NCBI GenBank assembly: GCA_965220535.1
Contig: OZ244833.1
Span: 1,116,001-1,180,000 of the forward strand
From: HK1 sp965220535
GTDB lineage: Bacteria; Pseudomonadota; Gammaproteobacteria; HK1
Length of the DNA: 64,000 nt
Reading direction: 5' to 3'
Shown in pieces: positions 1 to 9,444 of this stretch. Within the stretch, counting starts at the first letter, position 1. Each line of letters starts with the position of its first letter. The notes beneath the pieces were generated by a model. It worked only from the letters and a program-made list of their open reading frames with translations. It searched no databases and was not told the DNA's origin. The translations under genes were made by a program, and so were the position numbers.

Positions 1-1944
1 TTTCAGCCAGAAACAAGCGGGGCCGAAGGGCGGCGAGAGAAAATAGATCTGGATACTCATCACGAAGAGGATGCCGAACCAAACCGCGGCCCAATCCGGA
101 TCGAGACCGAGTTCGGGAGCCATCGCCGTCACCACCGGGGCGAAAACCGGCACGGTGATGAAAACGATGGCGATCCATTCCATGAATGTCCCCAAAATCA
201 CGAGGATGCCCATCATCACGAAAATCACCCCGATGGCGGGCAGACCGAGATCGATCAAGAGGCTGCGCATGAAATCGCCGCCGCCGATCAGGTTGTAGAT
301 GCCGACGAAGCTGACCGCCCCCAAGATCAACCAGATGATCGTGCCGACCGTGCTCATGGTGCCGGACAACGCCGCTTGGAGCAGATCCCAGTCGAAGCGA
401 TTGCGCACCGCGGCCACCGCGATGGCCCCGAAGACCCCGACCGCCGCCGCTTCGGTCACCGAAGCGATACCGGCATAGATCGATCCCATCACGCAGGCGA
501 TCAGGAAAATACACAGGATCACCGCGCTCATGCGGCTCCGAGAAAGACCGGATTTCGCGCCCGTCAGGGTCGCGACCTCGGCCGCGGTGGGGGCGAGAGC
601 GGGATTGAAATGGCAGCGAAGGAGAACGAAAGCGGCGTAGAAAAAGGCCAGCATCAGACCGGGGACGGCCCCCGCCATGAAGAGATCGCCGATCGCGACC
701 TCCGCCGTCAAGCCGTAGACGATCATGATGATGCTCGGCGGAATCAGCGTCGCCAGCGCCCCGGAGGCGCAGATCACCCCCACCGTCAGTTTGCGGTCGT
801 AGCCCAAACGCAACATCTGCGGCAAGGCGACGAGCCCGAGCATCACGATCTCGCCCCCCATCACCCCCGACATCGCCGCGAGGATCACCGCCACCACGAC
901 GGTTTGCACCGCGACCCCGCCGCGCAGATTGCCGGCGAAGATCGACATCGCATCGAAAAGATCCTCGGCGACCCCGGCGCGCTCCAAGATGGAGGCCATC
1001 AGCACGAAGAGCGGCACCGCCACCAGCGGGTATTTTTCCAGCAGGCCGAAGGCGTTGGTCGATACCAGATACAGACCCTTGGGGCCGAAAAAAAGCAGTG
1101 CGCAAATCACCGAAACGATCAGGGTGACGATGCCCAAAGGCATCCCGGTGATCATCAACAGCACCAGCGCGGCGACGATGATCAGGCTGAACCAACCGAT
1201 GCCCAGTTGTCGAACGTCGACCAGTTGCGCGGGATCGAGGGCCTCGCCCAGCCCCGAGAAAAAGCGATCGGGAGCGGCAAGGGCGCTTTGTTCTCCGCTG
1301 TAATGGGCGATCACGATGGCGAGCAGGCGTATCGCGATCAAGGCCAGCACGAAAAGCACGAGCCCTTTCGCAATGCGAGAATCGAAGTGACGATAGAGGT
1401 TGAGCGACAACTGCGCGAGATAAAGCAGGGCGCCGACCGCCAATACGCTCTTGAGGAGCATCGGTTGCGGGGAGTTGAAAGCGCTGCCCGCGCGCTCCAC
1501 CAAATCGATGGCATCGAGGGCATGCGTGAGGGCGTCGGCGACCAGCAGGAAAAGCGCGACGACCCCGACGGCCATCGCGAAGAGATCGAGGCGCCATCTC
1601 GCGCGCTCCCCGATCAGGATGTAGATCACGGTGATGCCGATATGGCGCCGCTTCAAAGTAACGTAGCCGGCGGAGATCATCCAGGCGAAGGCGCATAGCA
1701 CCATCACCACTTCGAAGGCCCATTGGGTGGGGGCGGCGAAGACGTAGCGCATGACCACCTCGTAGAGGGTGATCGCCGCGCAAAGGATATAGAACTGAGC
1801 CACGGCGAGGCCGCTGAAATGGCTCAGGTGGTCGATCGCCGTATATCGATCTCTCGTCGGGGGAAGGTATCGCCGATCTTCCGACGACGCAGGCGTCGCT
1901 GCCGAACCGAGCAAGCGGGATAAACTCGAGGGGGAGTTCGGCAT
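1..1944 (-). CDS. dctQM: TRAP transporter fused small/large permease (DctQ-DctM), 3' end outside window
   Basis: This is the membrane part of a TRAP (Na+-driven) transporter for an organic acid or similar solute. The reading frame is open from an ATG at 1944, preceded by a GGAGG about 10 nt upstream, to the left edge (648 codons). The first ~180 residues are a DctQ-like four-helix unit with the typical stretch RYVFAAPTQWAFEVV; then a hydrophobic connector leads into a DctM domain with the motifs GVMGGEIVMLGLVALPQML, ATLIPPSIIMIVYG and SVTEAAAVGVFGA. DctQ and DctM are often separate genes, so this is the fused form. It lies downstream of dctP and a small lipoprotein gene and completes the TRAP set. 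The substrate cannot be read from sequence. Confidence 0.92.
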   Translation of the reverse strand, partial: MPNSPSSLSRLLGSAATPASSEDRRYLPPTRDRYTAIDHLSHFSGLAVAQFYILCAAITLYEVVMRYVFAAPTQWAFEVVMVLCAFAWMISAGYVTLKRRHIGITVIYILIGERARWRLDLFAMAVGVVALFLLVADALTHALDAIDLVERAGSAFNSPQPMLLKSVLAVGALLYLAQLSLNLYRHFDSRIAKGLVLFVLALIAIRLLAIVIAHYSGEQSALAAPDRFFSGLGEALDPAQLVDVRQLGIGWFSLIIVAALVLLMITGMPLGIVTLIVSVICALLFFGPKGLYLVSTNAFGLLEKYPLVAVPLFVLMASILERAGVAEDLFDAMSIFAGNLRGGVAVQTVVVAVILAAMSGVMGGEIVMLGLVALPQMLRLGYDRKLTVGVICASGALATLIPPSIIMIVYGLTAEVAIGDLFMAGAVPGLMLAFFYAAFVLLRCHFNPALAPTAAEVATLTGAKSGLSRSRMSAVILCIFLIACVMGSIYAGIASVTEAAAVGVFGAIAVAAVRNRFDWDLLQAALSGTMSTVGTIIWLILGAVSFVGIYNLIGGGDFMRSLLIDLGLPAIGVIFVMMGILVILGTFMEWIAIVFITVPVFAPVVTAMAPELGLDPDWAAVWFGILFVMSIQIYFLSPPFGPACFWLK

Positions 1945-2066
1945 CGGGGAATTCCCTCCAGGTCAGGAAAAAAACCGCGGTGGCCCCCATCGAGCCTCGA
2001 AGGGGGGAAGGGTTTCGACGCCGCCTCTTTCTTGCGGCGATTCGGCTCGGAGGGAGGCCATCCGAA

Positions 2067-2558
2067 TCAGCCCTCGAAGTGGACCCGCTTGTGGAATTCG
2101 GCTCTGATTCGTTCGATCCAAACCCCGGCTTCGCTTGCGGGGATCGCGCCGTTGTCGACCCCCTCCTCGACAAAGGGAGCGAAGCTCGCCGTCAGGGTAT
2201 CGATCAGATTCTCGGGATCGAATCCGAATATTTCGCAAATCGCCGCCAAATTCATCCCTTCGTCTTCCATGAAGATATGCATCTCGCGATGGGTGATACC
2301 GAGGTAAGCCTCCAACACCCTCTCGATATCGGCGTGCCCTCGATGCAGACCCAGTGCGCCGTTCCCCCAAGCGACCTCGACCAATCGCTCGAGCTCCGCC
2401 TTGCTGTCGACGATGCCGTCGAAGTCCTTGTCGATCTTAGGTCCTCGGGCTTTGATATCCCGGATCACCTCCCCCGTCGCCGAAGAAGTGATATCTTGCG
2501 CCGAGGTGCAGGCCACAAGCGAAGCGGCGACCGCCGCCGATGTCAAAAAAGATTTCAA
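2067..2558 (-). CDS. small predicted lipoprotein of unknown function
   Basis: I do not recognise the family. The product is about 163 aa with a short signal peptide and a lipobox-like LVAC, so it is probably lipid-anchored. The rest is soluble and acidic, with no motif I can name. I chose a TTG start at 2558 because GGGGAGG (2567-2573) sits 8 nt before it; a GTG at 2567 would overlap that ribosome site. The gene lies between dctP and the dctQM fusion, in the same direction, so it may be an accessory part of the TRAP system (inference). Confidence 0.6.
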   Translation of the reverse strand: MKSFLTSAAVAASLVACTSAQDITSSATGEVIRDIKARGPKIDKDFDGIVDSKAELERLVEVAWGNGALGLHRGHADIERVLEAYLGITHREMHIFMEDEGMNLAAICEIFGFDPENLIDTLTASFAPFVEEGVDNGAIPASEAGVWIERIRAEFHKRVHFEG

Positions 2559-2735
2559 GGTTTTCACCTCCCCTTTTTCTCCTCTTTTTCTCCCTTCCTT
2601 CGACCCTTGCTCGAAGGGCTTTTGGCGAAGGTCGCCGGGCGCCGGCGGCGATCTTTTCGAAGTCTTGTTTTTCGAATTCCGGGGTTTTCGAAATATCGGC
2701 TTTTCGCAATATCAAGCGATCACGCCACCGGCGTT

Positions 2736-2770
2736 CGATCCTTCGCCCCTCGGGCAAGGGCGAAGGATCG
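2736..2770 (-). other. 13-bp perfect inverted repeat downstream of dctP
   Basis: Positions 2736-2748 and 2758-2770 are perfect reverse complements around a 9-nt loop. The stem lies about 80 nt after the dctP stop and before the lipoprotein gene. There is no T-run after it on the minus strand, so it is more likely an mRNA 3'-stabilising or attenuating stem than a full terminator. Confidence 0.6.
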
Positions 2771-2852
2771 AGGCGATCGACGAGCGCGGGTTGCGTCCTT
2801 GTCGCCTCGCTTCGTCGTGCTTTTTCGCGCCCTTCGAGCAACCCGCCGTTGA

Positions 2853-3914
2853 CTATTTGAGCAGTCCGTAGCGCTTCATGAAGTCGATATGGGCCTCGTA
2901 AGCCTCCTTGGCCAGTTCGGACTGCTCGGCGAAATCGGCCCATGCGGACATCGCGATCTCGCGAAAGCGGTCGCGCTCGGCTTGCGGCCAATCGACGATC
3001 TCCTCGACCGTCCCTTGTCCTGCGCGATCCTTCGCCACCAAGTTGCGATCTTCGATATCCGCGGTGCGCCGAAGGTCGGTATAGGCCGCCAAATACCAAA
3101 CCTCGAGGATCGTGCGCTCGGCCTCGCTCAAACCCTCCCAGACATCCTTGTTGACGATGAACTGCAGCACCGCTTGGCTATGGATGCCGGGGTAGATCGG
3201 GTAGCGAGCGATCTTGTGCATCCCCGAAGCGTTGTTGTTGACATAAGCGCTGGCATCGGCGGCGTCGACGATCCCTTTTTCGAGCGAGGTATAGACCTCG
3301 GAGAAAGGAATAGCCACCGGGCTTGCCCCGGCACGCTTGAAAACCTCGGACGCCAGACCCTCGGGGGAACGAATTTTGATCCCCGTCAGGTCATCGACCC
3401 CGCGAATCGGCTTCGTCGAGACCAACGCCTCGCGGGCGTAGGGGCCGCAACCGATCACGTGAATCTTGCCCTTGCCGTATTTGTCGTAGGCCTTTTGCAA
3501 GATCTCCTTGCCGCCGCCGTTCATGCAGAAAATCTGCACCTGATCCGGATTGTCGTAGCCCGCGATCAGATCGCCGAGCATCGCGAACACCGGATCGCGG
3601 CCGGAAAAATAGGAAACGGCGTTGAGGTCGCCGTCGAGGATCCCCACGGCCACCGCGTCGATGGTCTCGCGATGCGGCACCACCGAGCGGGTCGGGAGGA
3701 TCTCGAGCTCCAACGAGCCCCCGGACATCGCCTTGACCTTGGGCGCCCAAACTTCGGTCAACTGCCGGTAGGTGAAATCGCCGGCATTTTGGCTGGCTTG
3801 AAGTTTGAGCACCTTGGCCGCCTCGGACGAAGCGGAGAACGCACAAAGAACGATGGCCGCCGCCACCGCCGCTTTGCCTCGAACAGCCATGATCGAAAAC
3901 TTTGCGCTCGTCAT
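2853..3914 (-). CDS. dctP: TRAP transporter substrate-binding protein (DctP family)
   Basis: This is the periplasmic solute receptor of the TRAP transporter, 353 aa, which is normal for DctP. It has an N-terminal signal peptide ending near SSEAA, then the DctP fold. Characteristic stretches are GIKIRSPEGLASEVFKRAG, PVAIPFSEVYTSLEKGIVDA and LQFIVNKDVWEGLSEAER. The arginine in IKIRSP is the usual carboxylate-binding residue in this family. AAGGAGGAGT precedes the ATG at 3914. It follows tauC by 117 bp on the same strand and heads dctP-lipoprotein-dctQM. Confidence 0.95.
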   Translation of the reverse strand: MTSAKFSIMAVRGKAAVAAAIVLCAFSASSEAAKVLKLQASQNAGDFTYRQLTEVWAPKVKAMSGGSLELEILPTRSVVPHRETIDAVAVGILDGDLNAVSYFSGRDPVFAMLGDLIAGYDNPDQVQIFCMNGGGKEILQKAYDKYGKGKIHVIGCGPYAREALVSTKPIRGVDDLTGIKIRSPEGLASEVFKRAGASPVAIPFSEVYTSLEKGIVDAADASAYVNNNASGMHKIARYPIYPGIHSQAVLQFIVNKDVWEGLSEAERTILEVWYLAAYTDLRRTADIEDRNLVAKDRAGQGTVEEIVDWPQAERDRFREIAMSAWADFAEQSELAKEAYEAHIDFMKRYGLLK

Positions 3915-4031
3915 CGGGACTCCTCCTTGTCGTTCGTGATGCTTTTCGTTCGCGATGCGCCGCTCGATGCCCGCCGGTGAGAGAAGGGCTTTTTCGAGCG
4001 GCGGCCATGGTTGCCCTGAAAAAAGCGTCGT

Positions 4032-4925
4032 TTATATCTTGCCCTTCCATGGAACGAGGGATTTTTCGACCCGACGCATCGCCAGATCGAAAACGAAAGC
4101 GACGGCTCCGATCACCACGATACCGAGAAAGACGATATCGGTGGCGAGGAAGCGAGCGGCGTTGAGCACCATCACCCCGATCCCGGCCTTCGCCGCCACC
4201 ATCTCCGCCGCCACCAAAGTGGTCCATCCGAAGGCGATGGCGACCCGCATCCCGGTGAGGATCTCGGGCAATGCGGCTTTGAGCACCACTTGCCGAATCA
4301 CTTGGGCTCGGCTGGCCCCCATCGAATAGGCCGCGTGGATCTGCTCGATGGAAACGGATCGCACCCCGGCCCGAGCGTTGATGGCGATCGGCGCGAAGCA
4401 TGCCAAATAAATCAGGAATATCTTGCCGGATTCGCCGATCCCGAACCAGATGATGGTCAAGGGCAGATAGGCCAAGGGGGGGATCGGTCGGTAAAACTCG
4501 ATCGGGGGATCGAAAACCCCGCGGGTGAAGCGGCTCATGCCCATCGCGACCCCGATGGGTATCGCGGTGAGCGCCGCCAAAAAGAACGAGGTGAATACCC
4601 GATAAAGACTCCACAGAATATGCTCGTGCAAGGCGTGTTCGCTAAAGCCGTCGCAGCGTGCGCTCACCTCGTCCAAGGCCCCGATAAAAACCAAAAAGAC
4701 CTCCGTATAGTGGCTCGTGCAGGCGATCTTGTTGAATTTCGAGATCACCGTCTCCGGCGAGGGCAGGAAGAGCGGGCGGATCAACTCGAAATGGGTGATC
4801 AGCCACCAGCTGCCGAGGATCACCACGATCGTGACCAGACTGATGAAGGTGCTGTTGCCGCGCCCGGGAGCCCCGTATTGATCGACGATCGGAGGGCTTC
4901 GGCGGGCAAAGGGATTCAGGCTCAC
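4032..4925 (-). CDS. tauC: taurine/nitrate/sulfonate-type ABC transporter permease
   Basis: Inner-membrane permease of a TauABC/SsuABC-type importer, 297 aa. It has several hydrophobic helices and the cytoplasmic EAA loop (SMGASRAQVIRQVV, then ALPEILTGMRVAIAFGW) that docks on the ATPase. The GTG start at 4925 overlaps the tauB stop by 4 nt, so translation is coupled. Odd feature: about 28 extra, partly polar residues (near 64-95, containing CTSHYTEVFLVF) lie between the usual LPSPETV motif and the first amphipathic helix, making it slightly longer than typical TauC. Confidence 0.93.
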   Translation of the reverse strand: MSLNPFARRSPPIVDQYGAPGRGNSTFISLVTIVVILGSWWLITHFELIRPLFLPSPETVISKFNKIACTSHYTEVFLVFIGALDEVSARCDGFSEHALHEHILWSLYRVFTSFFLAALTAIPIGVAMGMSRFTRGVFDPPIEFYRPIPPLAYLPLTIIWFGIGESGKIFLIYLACFAPIAINARAGVRSVSIEQIHAAYSMGASRAQVIRQVVLKAALPEILTGMRVAIAFGWTTLVAAEMVAAKAGIGVMVLNAARFLATDIVFLGIVVIGAVAFVFDLAMRRVEKSLVPWKGKI

Positions 4926-5746
4926 GACACACCCCCGGCGGCCGGAGCGGCGGCGATCTCGTCGACCTCCTCGCCATGGATGATCGAGAGGATCTCCTCG
5001 CGCATGCGGATGAATTCGGGGGATGATTTGATCTTGCGAGCGTCGCCGATCTCGATAAATCGCCGGCAGAAATCCAAGGGGTATTCGTGGGTGATCCGTC
5101 CCGGTCGAGGAGACATCACCACCAAGCGGGTGGCCATGAAGAGGGCTTCCTCGACGCTATGGGTGATGAAAAAAACCACCTTGTTCGTCGTTCTCCAAAC
5201 TTCGAGGATCAACTCTTGCATATTCTCGCGAGTGAAGGCATCGAGGGCCCCCAAAGGCTCGTCCATCAGCAACATATCCGGATCGCAGGTCAGCGCTCGC
5301 GCCAAACCCACCCGCTGCTGCATGCCGCCGGAGAGTTGATAGATCGGGTAGCGCTCGAAATCCGCAAGCCCCACGAGCGAGAGATTTTCCAACGCCCGAC
5401 GGCGGCGTTCGGATGCCGACACCCCTTGCAGCATCAGACCGAATTCGGTGTTTTCGATCACGTTCAACCACGGCATCAGCGCGTGCTTTTGAAAAACCAC
5501 CCCCCGATCGCGACCCGGCCCTTCGATCGGACGACCGTGATTGAGGATTTCCCCGGAAGTGGGGATCAGAAAACCGGCGATGACGTTGAGCAAGGTGGTC
5601 TTGCCGCAACCCGAAGCCCCGAGAGCGACGACGAATTCGCCGCTTTGAAAATCGAGGCTCACATTATCCAAAGCCTTGACCCTACCCGTGCCTTCGAGCG
5701 CGGGAAACTCCATCGAAACCCGAGATAGGCTGATCACCGCGCTCAT
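4922..5746 (-). CDS. tauB: taurine/nitrate/sulfonate-type ABC transporter ATPase
   Basis: Cytoplasmic ATPase of the importer, 274 aa. Walker A GASGCGKTT, signature LSGGMQQRVGLARAL, Walker B LLMDEPLGALD and the switch histidine in FITHSVEEA are intact. The sequence matches the TauB/SsuB/NrtD subfamily. It lies between the binding-protein gene (295 bp upstream) and tauC (4-nt overlap). Confidence 0.95.
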   Translation of the reverse strand: MSAVISLSRVSMEFPALEGTGRVKALDNVSLDFQSGEFVVALGASGCGKTTLLNVIAGFLIPTSGEILNHGRPIEGPGRDRGVVFQKHALMPWLNVIENTEFGLMLQGVSASERRRRALENLSLVGLADFERYPIYQLSGGMQQRVGLARALTCDPDMLLMDEPLGALDAFTRENMQELILEVWRTTNKVVFFITHSVEEALFMATRLVVMSPRPGRITHEYPLDFCRRFIEIGDARKIKSSPEFIRMREEILSIIHGEEVDEIAAAPAAGGVS

Positions 5747-5880
5747 GAGCGCTCCCTTAGCTTGGCTTTCGATTGAAAGATAGCGACGAAGAAGACCCGA
5801 TGGCCCGCCGGACCGCGCCCGATCGATCGGCTCTTGAGCCCATCCGCGCCCTTAGGATGCGCTTGTGTGCGCAACCCGGC

Positions 5881-5915
5881 GAAGGGAAGGGTCGAAAAAC
5901 CGAACCCTTCCCTTC
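5881..5915 (-). other. 12-bp perfect inverted repeat between tauA and tauB
   Basis: Arms 5881-5892 and 5904-5915 are perfect reverse complements with an 11-nt loop. The stem lies about 125 nt after the tauA stop, before tauB. It lacks a U-run, so it probably lowers read-through or protects the tauA message, keeping the binding protein more abundant than the permease parts (inference). Confidence 0.6.
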
Positions 5916-6040
5916 GGGGGCGACGCCGACCGAATCGCTTCGAGTTCCTCGCAGCGGATGGCCTTCGAAGAACGACGAGGTCGTTTCTCGGACGATTCTT
6001 TTTTCCGCCGGCCGGTTTTTCGGACAAGCGGGCGCTCGGA

Positions 6041-7048
6041 TCAGCAGCCGCCGTCCAAGACCATCTGCGCGAACTTCGGGGTCGCCGAATCCGCATAGCT
6101 ATCCAATACCCGGTCGAGCTTGCCTTGCGACACCAAGAACTCCGAGGCCGCCATCAGCGCCTGTTGCACCCCGCCGTCGAGCCACGTCCCCGATACCTGC
6201 TGCTCCAAGGTCGGGTAGTCATAGAGGGAGAGCACCATCCCCACTTGGCTTTCGTCTCCCGATACCGCTTTCGCCACCCCCATCGCCTTCATCGTTCCCG
6301 GGGCGTAGTCATCGGGGTGCATCCGGTAATCCGCATCCGCCGCCGAGACCATCTTCACCCACTCGCAGGCGAAATCCGGATGCTCCGAGGTGAAGCCCTT
6401 GCGCGCCACCATCGCATCGAAGGTCGCCTTCCCCCAGTTGCTCAAATCCCCCGAAGTCAGCAGAATCCGACCCTTTTTCTTCATCGCCCCCAATGCCGGA
6501 TCCCATACGAAGCCACCGTTGATATCCCCTCGCTCCCACGCCGCCACCATATCCGGCGGCGACATATCCAATACATCCAAATCCCTCGGCGACATGCCGA
6601 ACTGTTCCAGCGCGAACATCATATGGAAATGCGTCGTCGAGCCGAAAGGCACCCCGATCTTCTTGCCCTTTAGATCCTGCGGGGCCACGATGCTCTCGTC
6701 GACCACCAAGGCTTCGGCATCGTTGATATTGTCGTAGACGTAGATCACCTGCAGATCCACTCCCCGACTGTATCCCGCCGCCGTCGGCGACGATCCGTTC
6801 AACGAAATATCCACCGAACCCGACGCCATCGCATTGATCACTTCGGTTCCCGAGGTGAACTTCACGAACTCGATGGTCTTGCCCCCCAAACCCTTCTCCT
6901 TCAACTCGTCCATCTTCGCTTTCCACGGGCCATAGACCAGCTGATAGCCCACGGTCACATCGGCCGCCGACGCCCCTTGCAGCGACGCCAGCATGCCGAT
7001 CGCCATCGCCATCCCCAACGATCCTCTTATCCGCTTGTTCATCTTCAT
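6041..7048 (-). CDS. tauA: taurine-type ABC transporter substrate-binding protein
   Basis: Periplasmic binding protein of the TauA family, 335 aa, with a signal peptide cleaved near GASAAD. It contains the family stretches GSVDISLNGSSPTAAGYSRG, DLKGKKIGVPFGST and GFVWDPALGAMKKKG. A strong GAGGAGG lies just before the ATG at 7048. It is first in the leftward tauABC unit, and the TRAP genes beyond could be co-transcribed. Taurine or another sulfonate is the best guess for substrate; nitrate-type or sulfonate-type paralogs look alike, so specificity is uncertain. Confidence 0.93.
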   Translation of the reverse strand: MKMNKRIRGSLGMAMAIGMLASLQGASAADVTVGYQLVYGPWKAKMDELKEKGLGGKTIEFVKFTSGTEVINAMASGSVDISLNGSSPTAAGYSRGVDLQVIYVYDNINDAEALVVDESIVAPQDLKGKKIGVPFGSTTHFHMMFALEQFGMSPRDLDVLDMSPPDMVAAWERGDINGGFVWDPALGAMKKKGRILLTSGDLSNWGKATFDAMVARKGFTSEHPDFACEWVKMVSAADADYRMHPDDYAPGTMKAMGVAKAVSGDESQVGMVLSLYDYPTLEQQVSGTWLDGGVQQALMAASEFLVSQGKLDRVLDSYADSATPKFAQMVLDGGC

Positions 7049-7518
7049 GGCCTCCTCGAAGAATTTTTTTGTAGGTGGATGCCGCCGACTCCGTCCCTTG
7101 CAAAACGAGTCGGGCGAGATCGTCGACGACTCGCGAAAACAGGAAGAGAAGCGGCCGATCTCGGGCGATCGTTCTTGATCGCTTGCCTAGGAAAAAACGA
7201 GTATACGCAAAAGGCCGCTGTGCGTACCGGCGCAAACCCCGCTCCTTAGCGGACCGAAGACGGGGCCTTCGAATATCGCTCTTGGGCTCGAAAAAGCGGA
7301 CGACGAGCCCGATGCGCGAGCATGCGATCGAAAAAACCGAAAGCGAGGGATGCCTTGCGAAACCGAAGCGAGGCGGGTCGGGATAAAAGGGAAACGATCA
7401 AGAGATGAATGTTGCGATAATCTTTCAGGCCATACTACGCTTTGTCATGCATCGAGCGGGCCCGGGCATCGCTCGGGCGAACGATCCGATTCAATCCCTG
7501 ACAGGAGAGCTAAATCCG
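7049..7518. promoter_or_regulatory. divergent intergenic region between tauA and the peptide-type ABC operon
   Basis: These 470 bp must hold the outward promoters for tauABC (minus) and the dpp-type operon (plus). I see no clear sigma-70 pair and no recognisable operator. A downstream AGGAGAG at 7504-7510 supports the start of the right-hand gene at 7519 over an in-frame ATG at 7405. Confidence 0.45.
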
Positions 7519-9102
7519 ATGGACATCAAAAAAACGATCGTCAATATCGTCGCCGTCTTCGTCTTCGCATCGACGGCACAAGTCGGCGCCGAGACCTTCC
7601 GCTACTCGACTTCCGGTGACATATTGGGACTCGACCCCTATACGAACAACGAGGGGCCGACGAATACCATGAAGTCCAACCTCTACGAGGGCTTGTTGCA
7701 CCGATCTTACGATCTCTCCTTGCACCCGGCTCTGGCGACTTCTTGGGAGCAAACGAGTCCGACGAAGTGGCGCTTCGTCTTGCGCCAAGGCGTCAAGTTC
7801 CACAACGGCAATCCCTTCACCGCCGACGACGTGCTCGCCTCGCTCGAGCGGATACGCCAACCGAAATCCAGCATGAACTTCACGGTCGTCTCCATCGATC
7901 GGATCGAAAAGATCGACGATCACACCATCGATATCATCACCAAGGATCCGGATCCCACTTTGCTGCTCAACCTACCTAATTTTTGGATCATGGACAAGGA
8001 ATGGCTCGAAGCCAACGATGCCTTCACCATCGAGGAAGGAGCGACGGTCTCGACTTTCGCCAACCTCAACGTCAACGGCACCGGACCCTTCATGCTCGAA
8101 GAATGGGTGCCCGATACCCGCACCGTGCTGGTGGCCAATCCGGATTGGTGGGGCGAGCCCGCTCATAATCTGACGCGGGCGGTCTTCACCCCCATCGGCA
8201 ACGCCGCCACCCGCGTCGCCGCCTTGCTCTCCGGCGAAATCGATCTGATGTATCCGGTTCCCTTGCAGGATATTCCTCGACTGGAAAACACCGATGGGAT
8301 CACCGCCTTGCAAGGGGCGGAACTGCGCACCATCTTCTTCGGCTTCGATCAGCATCGCGACGAACTGCTCGATATGCCAGGCTCGGGCAAGAATCCTTTC
8401 AAAGACGTCAGGGTGCGCAAGGCCTTCTACCAAGCGATCAATATCGAGGCGATCAAGCGAACGGTCATGCGCAACGCCTCCACTCCCTCGGGGTTGATGA
8501 TCGCCCCGGGCATCAACGGCCACCAAGCGGATATGAACGATCGCTTCCCTTACGACCCCGAAGCCGCCAAATCGCTCTTGGCCGAGGCCGGCTATCCCGA
8601 TGGCTTCGAGGTGACCCTCGATTGCCCGAACGACCGCTATGTCAACGACGAGGCGATCTGCATCGCGGTGGTGCCGATGCTCAAACGCATCGGGATCGAC
8701 GTCAAACTCAACGCCCAGACCAAATCGCTGCATTTCCAGAAGATCGGCAACACCGAGAGCTGGAATACGAGCTTCTTCATGCTCGGCTGGACTCCGGGGA
8801 GCTATGACGCCCACAATCCCCTCAATCAGCTGATGAGCATCGACGGCGAGGGGCAAGGCACTTGGAACAGCGGGCGCTATACCAATCCTCGCGTCGAGGA
8901 GCTGACCGATCTCATCGCCAAAGAGACCGATACCGAAAAGCGCAACGAGATGATCCGCGAGGCCTTCCAAATCCACAAGGACGAGGTGGGACATATTCCG
9001 CTCCACCAACAGGCCTTGGCGTGGGGGATCGGAGCCCGGGTCGAGGAAGTCAAACAGCGGCCCTTCAACGATGTCGATCTGCGCTATGTGATCATGAAAT
9101 AG
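7519..9102 (+). CDS. ABC transporter substrate-binding protein, family 5 (peptide/opine/nickel type)
   Basis: Periplasmic solute receptor of the DppA/OppA (SBP_bac_5) family, 527 aa. The N-terminus MDIKKTIVNIVAVFVFAS is a signal peptide ending near VGAET. Family features include FRYSTSGDILGLDPY, WRFVLRQGVKFHNGNPFTAD and the late block HIPLHQQALAWG. The start at 7519 follows AGGAGAG; the open frame reaches back to 7405 but that would bury the signal peptide. The permease and ATPase genes follow, so this is the receptor of a complete dpp-type importer. The ligand (peptide, glutathione, opine) is unknown. Confidence 0.93.
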   Translation: MDIKKTIVNIVAVFVFASTAQVGAETFRYSTSGDILGLDPYTNNEGPTNTMKSNLYEGLLHRSYDLSLHPALATSWEQTSPTKWRFVLRQGVKFHNGNPFTADDVLASLERIRQPKSSMNFTVVSIDRIEKIDDHTIDIITKDPDPTLLLNLPNFWIMDKEWLEANDAFTIEEGATVSTFANLNVNGTGPFMLEEWVPDTRTVLVANPDWWGEPAHNLTRAVFTPIGNAATRVAALLSGEIDLMYPVPLQDIPRLENTDGITALQGAELRTIFFGFDQHRDELLDMPGSGKNPFKDVRVRKAFYQAINIEAIKRTVMRNASTPSGLMIAPGINGHQADMNDRFPYDPEAAKSLLAEAGYPDGFEVTLDCPNDRYVNDEAICIAVVPMLKRIGIDVKLNAQTKSLHFQKIGNTESWNTSFFMLGWTPGSYDAHNPLNQLMSIDGEGQGTWNSGRYTNPRVEELTDLIAKETDTEKRNEMIREAFQIHKDEVGHIPLHQQALAWGIGARVEEVKQRPFNDVDLRYVIMK

Positions 9103-9183
9103 CGATTCATGAAATGAAAAGCGCCCGGCTCGGGGCGCTCGATGGGCCAAGCTTTTGAAAAAGCGTTGACCGGCCTTTCGAAA

Positions 9184-9275
9184 AGCCCGGCGCCGAAAAA
9201 CGAGCGCCGGGAAGGGATGAAGAGCGAAGCCGGGCTTGGAGGCTCGGCTTCGCTCTCGCATCCCGGGCTTTTTTT
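9184..9275 (+). terminator. multi-stem intrinsic terminator/attenuator after the binding-protein gene
   Basis: An outer stem (9184-9190 with 9263-9269) encloses two inner stems: 9189-9194 with 9204-9209, and a perfect 12-bp stem 9221-9232 with 9245-9256. The outer stem runs into seven Ts (9269-9275). This resembles a branched rho-independent terminator. Lying 80 nt after the receptor stop and before dppB, it should reduce permease expression relative to the receptor. Confidence 0.65.
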
Positions 9276-9444
9276 GGGAATCGTTTTTTTCGCCGCGCCG
9301 ACGAAAGGCTCGTCGGCGCCAAGAAGCCGAATCGAACGATCGACGAGCGCTTTTCCGAGCGGCTCGTCATCGAGGCTCGAAGGCTCGGATCGTTCGACGA
9401 TCGCCGCCTTCGCCCGCTAGCCGCCTTCGAAGGGAATCGACTCG

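Noticed and set aside
376..1698. Long plus-strand open frame rich in His, Asp, Glu, Gln and Arg
   Set aside because: It is antisense to dctQM, whose minus-strand frame has clear TRAP motifs. Composition is that of a shadow frame in GC-rich DNA.
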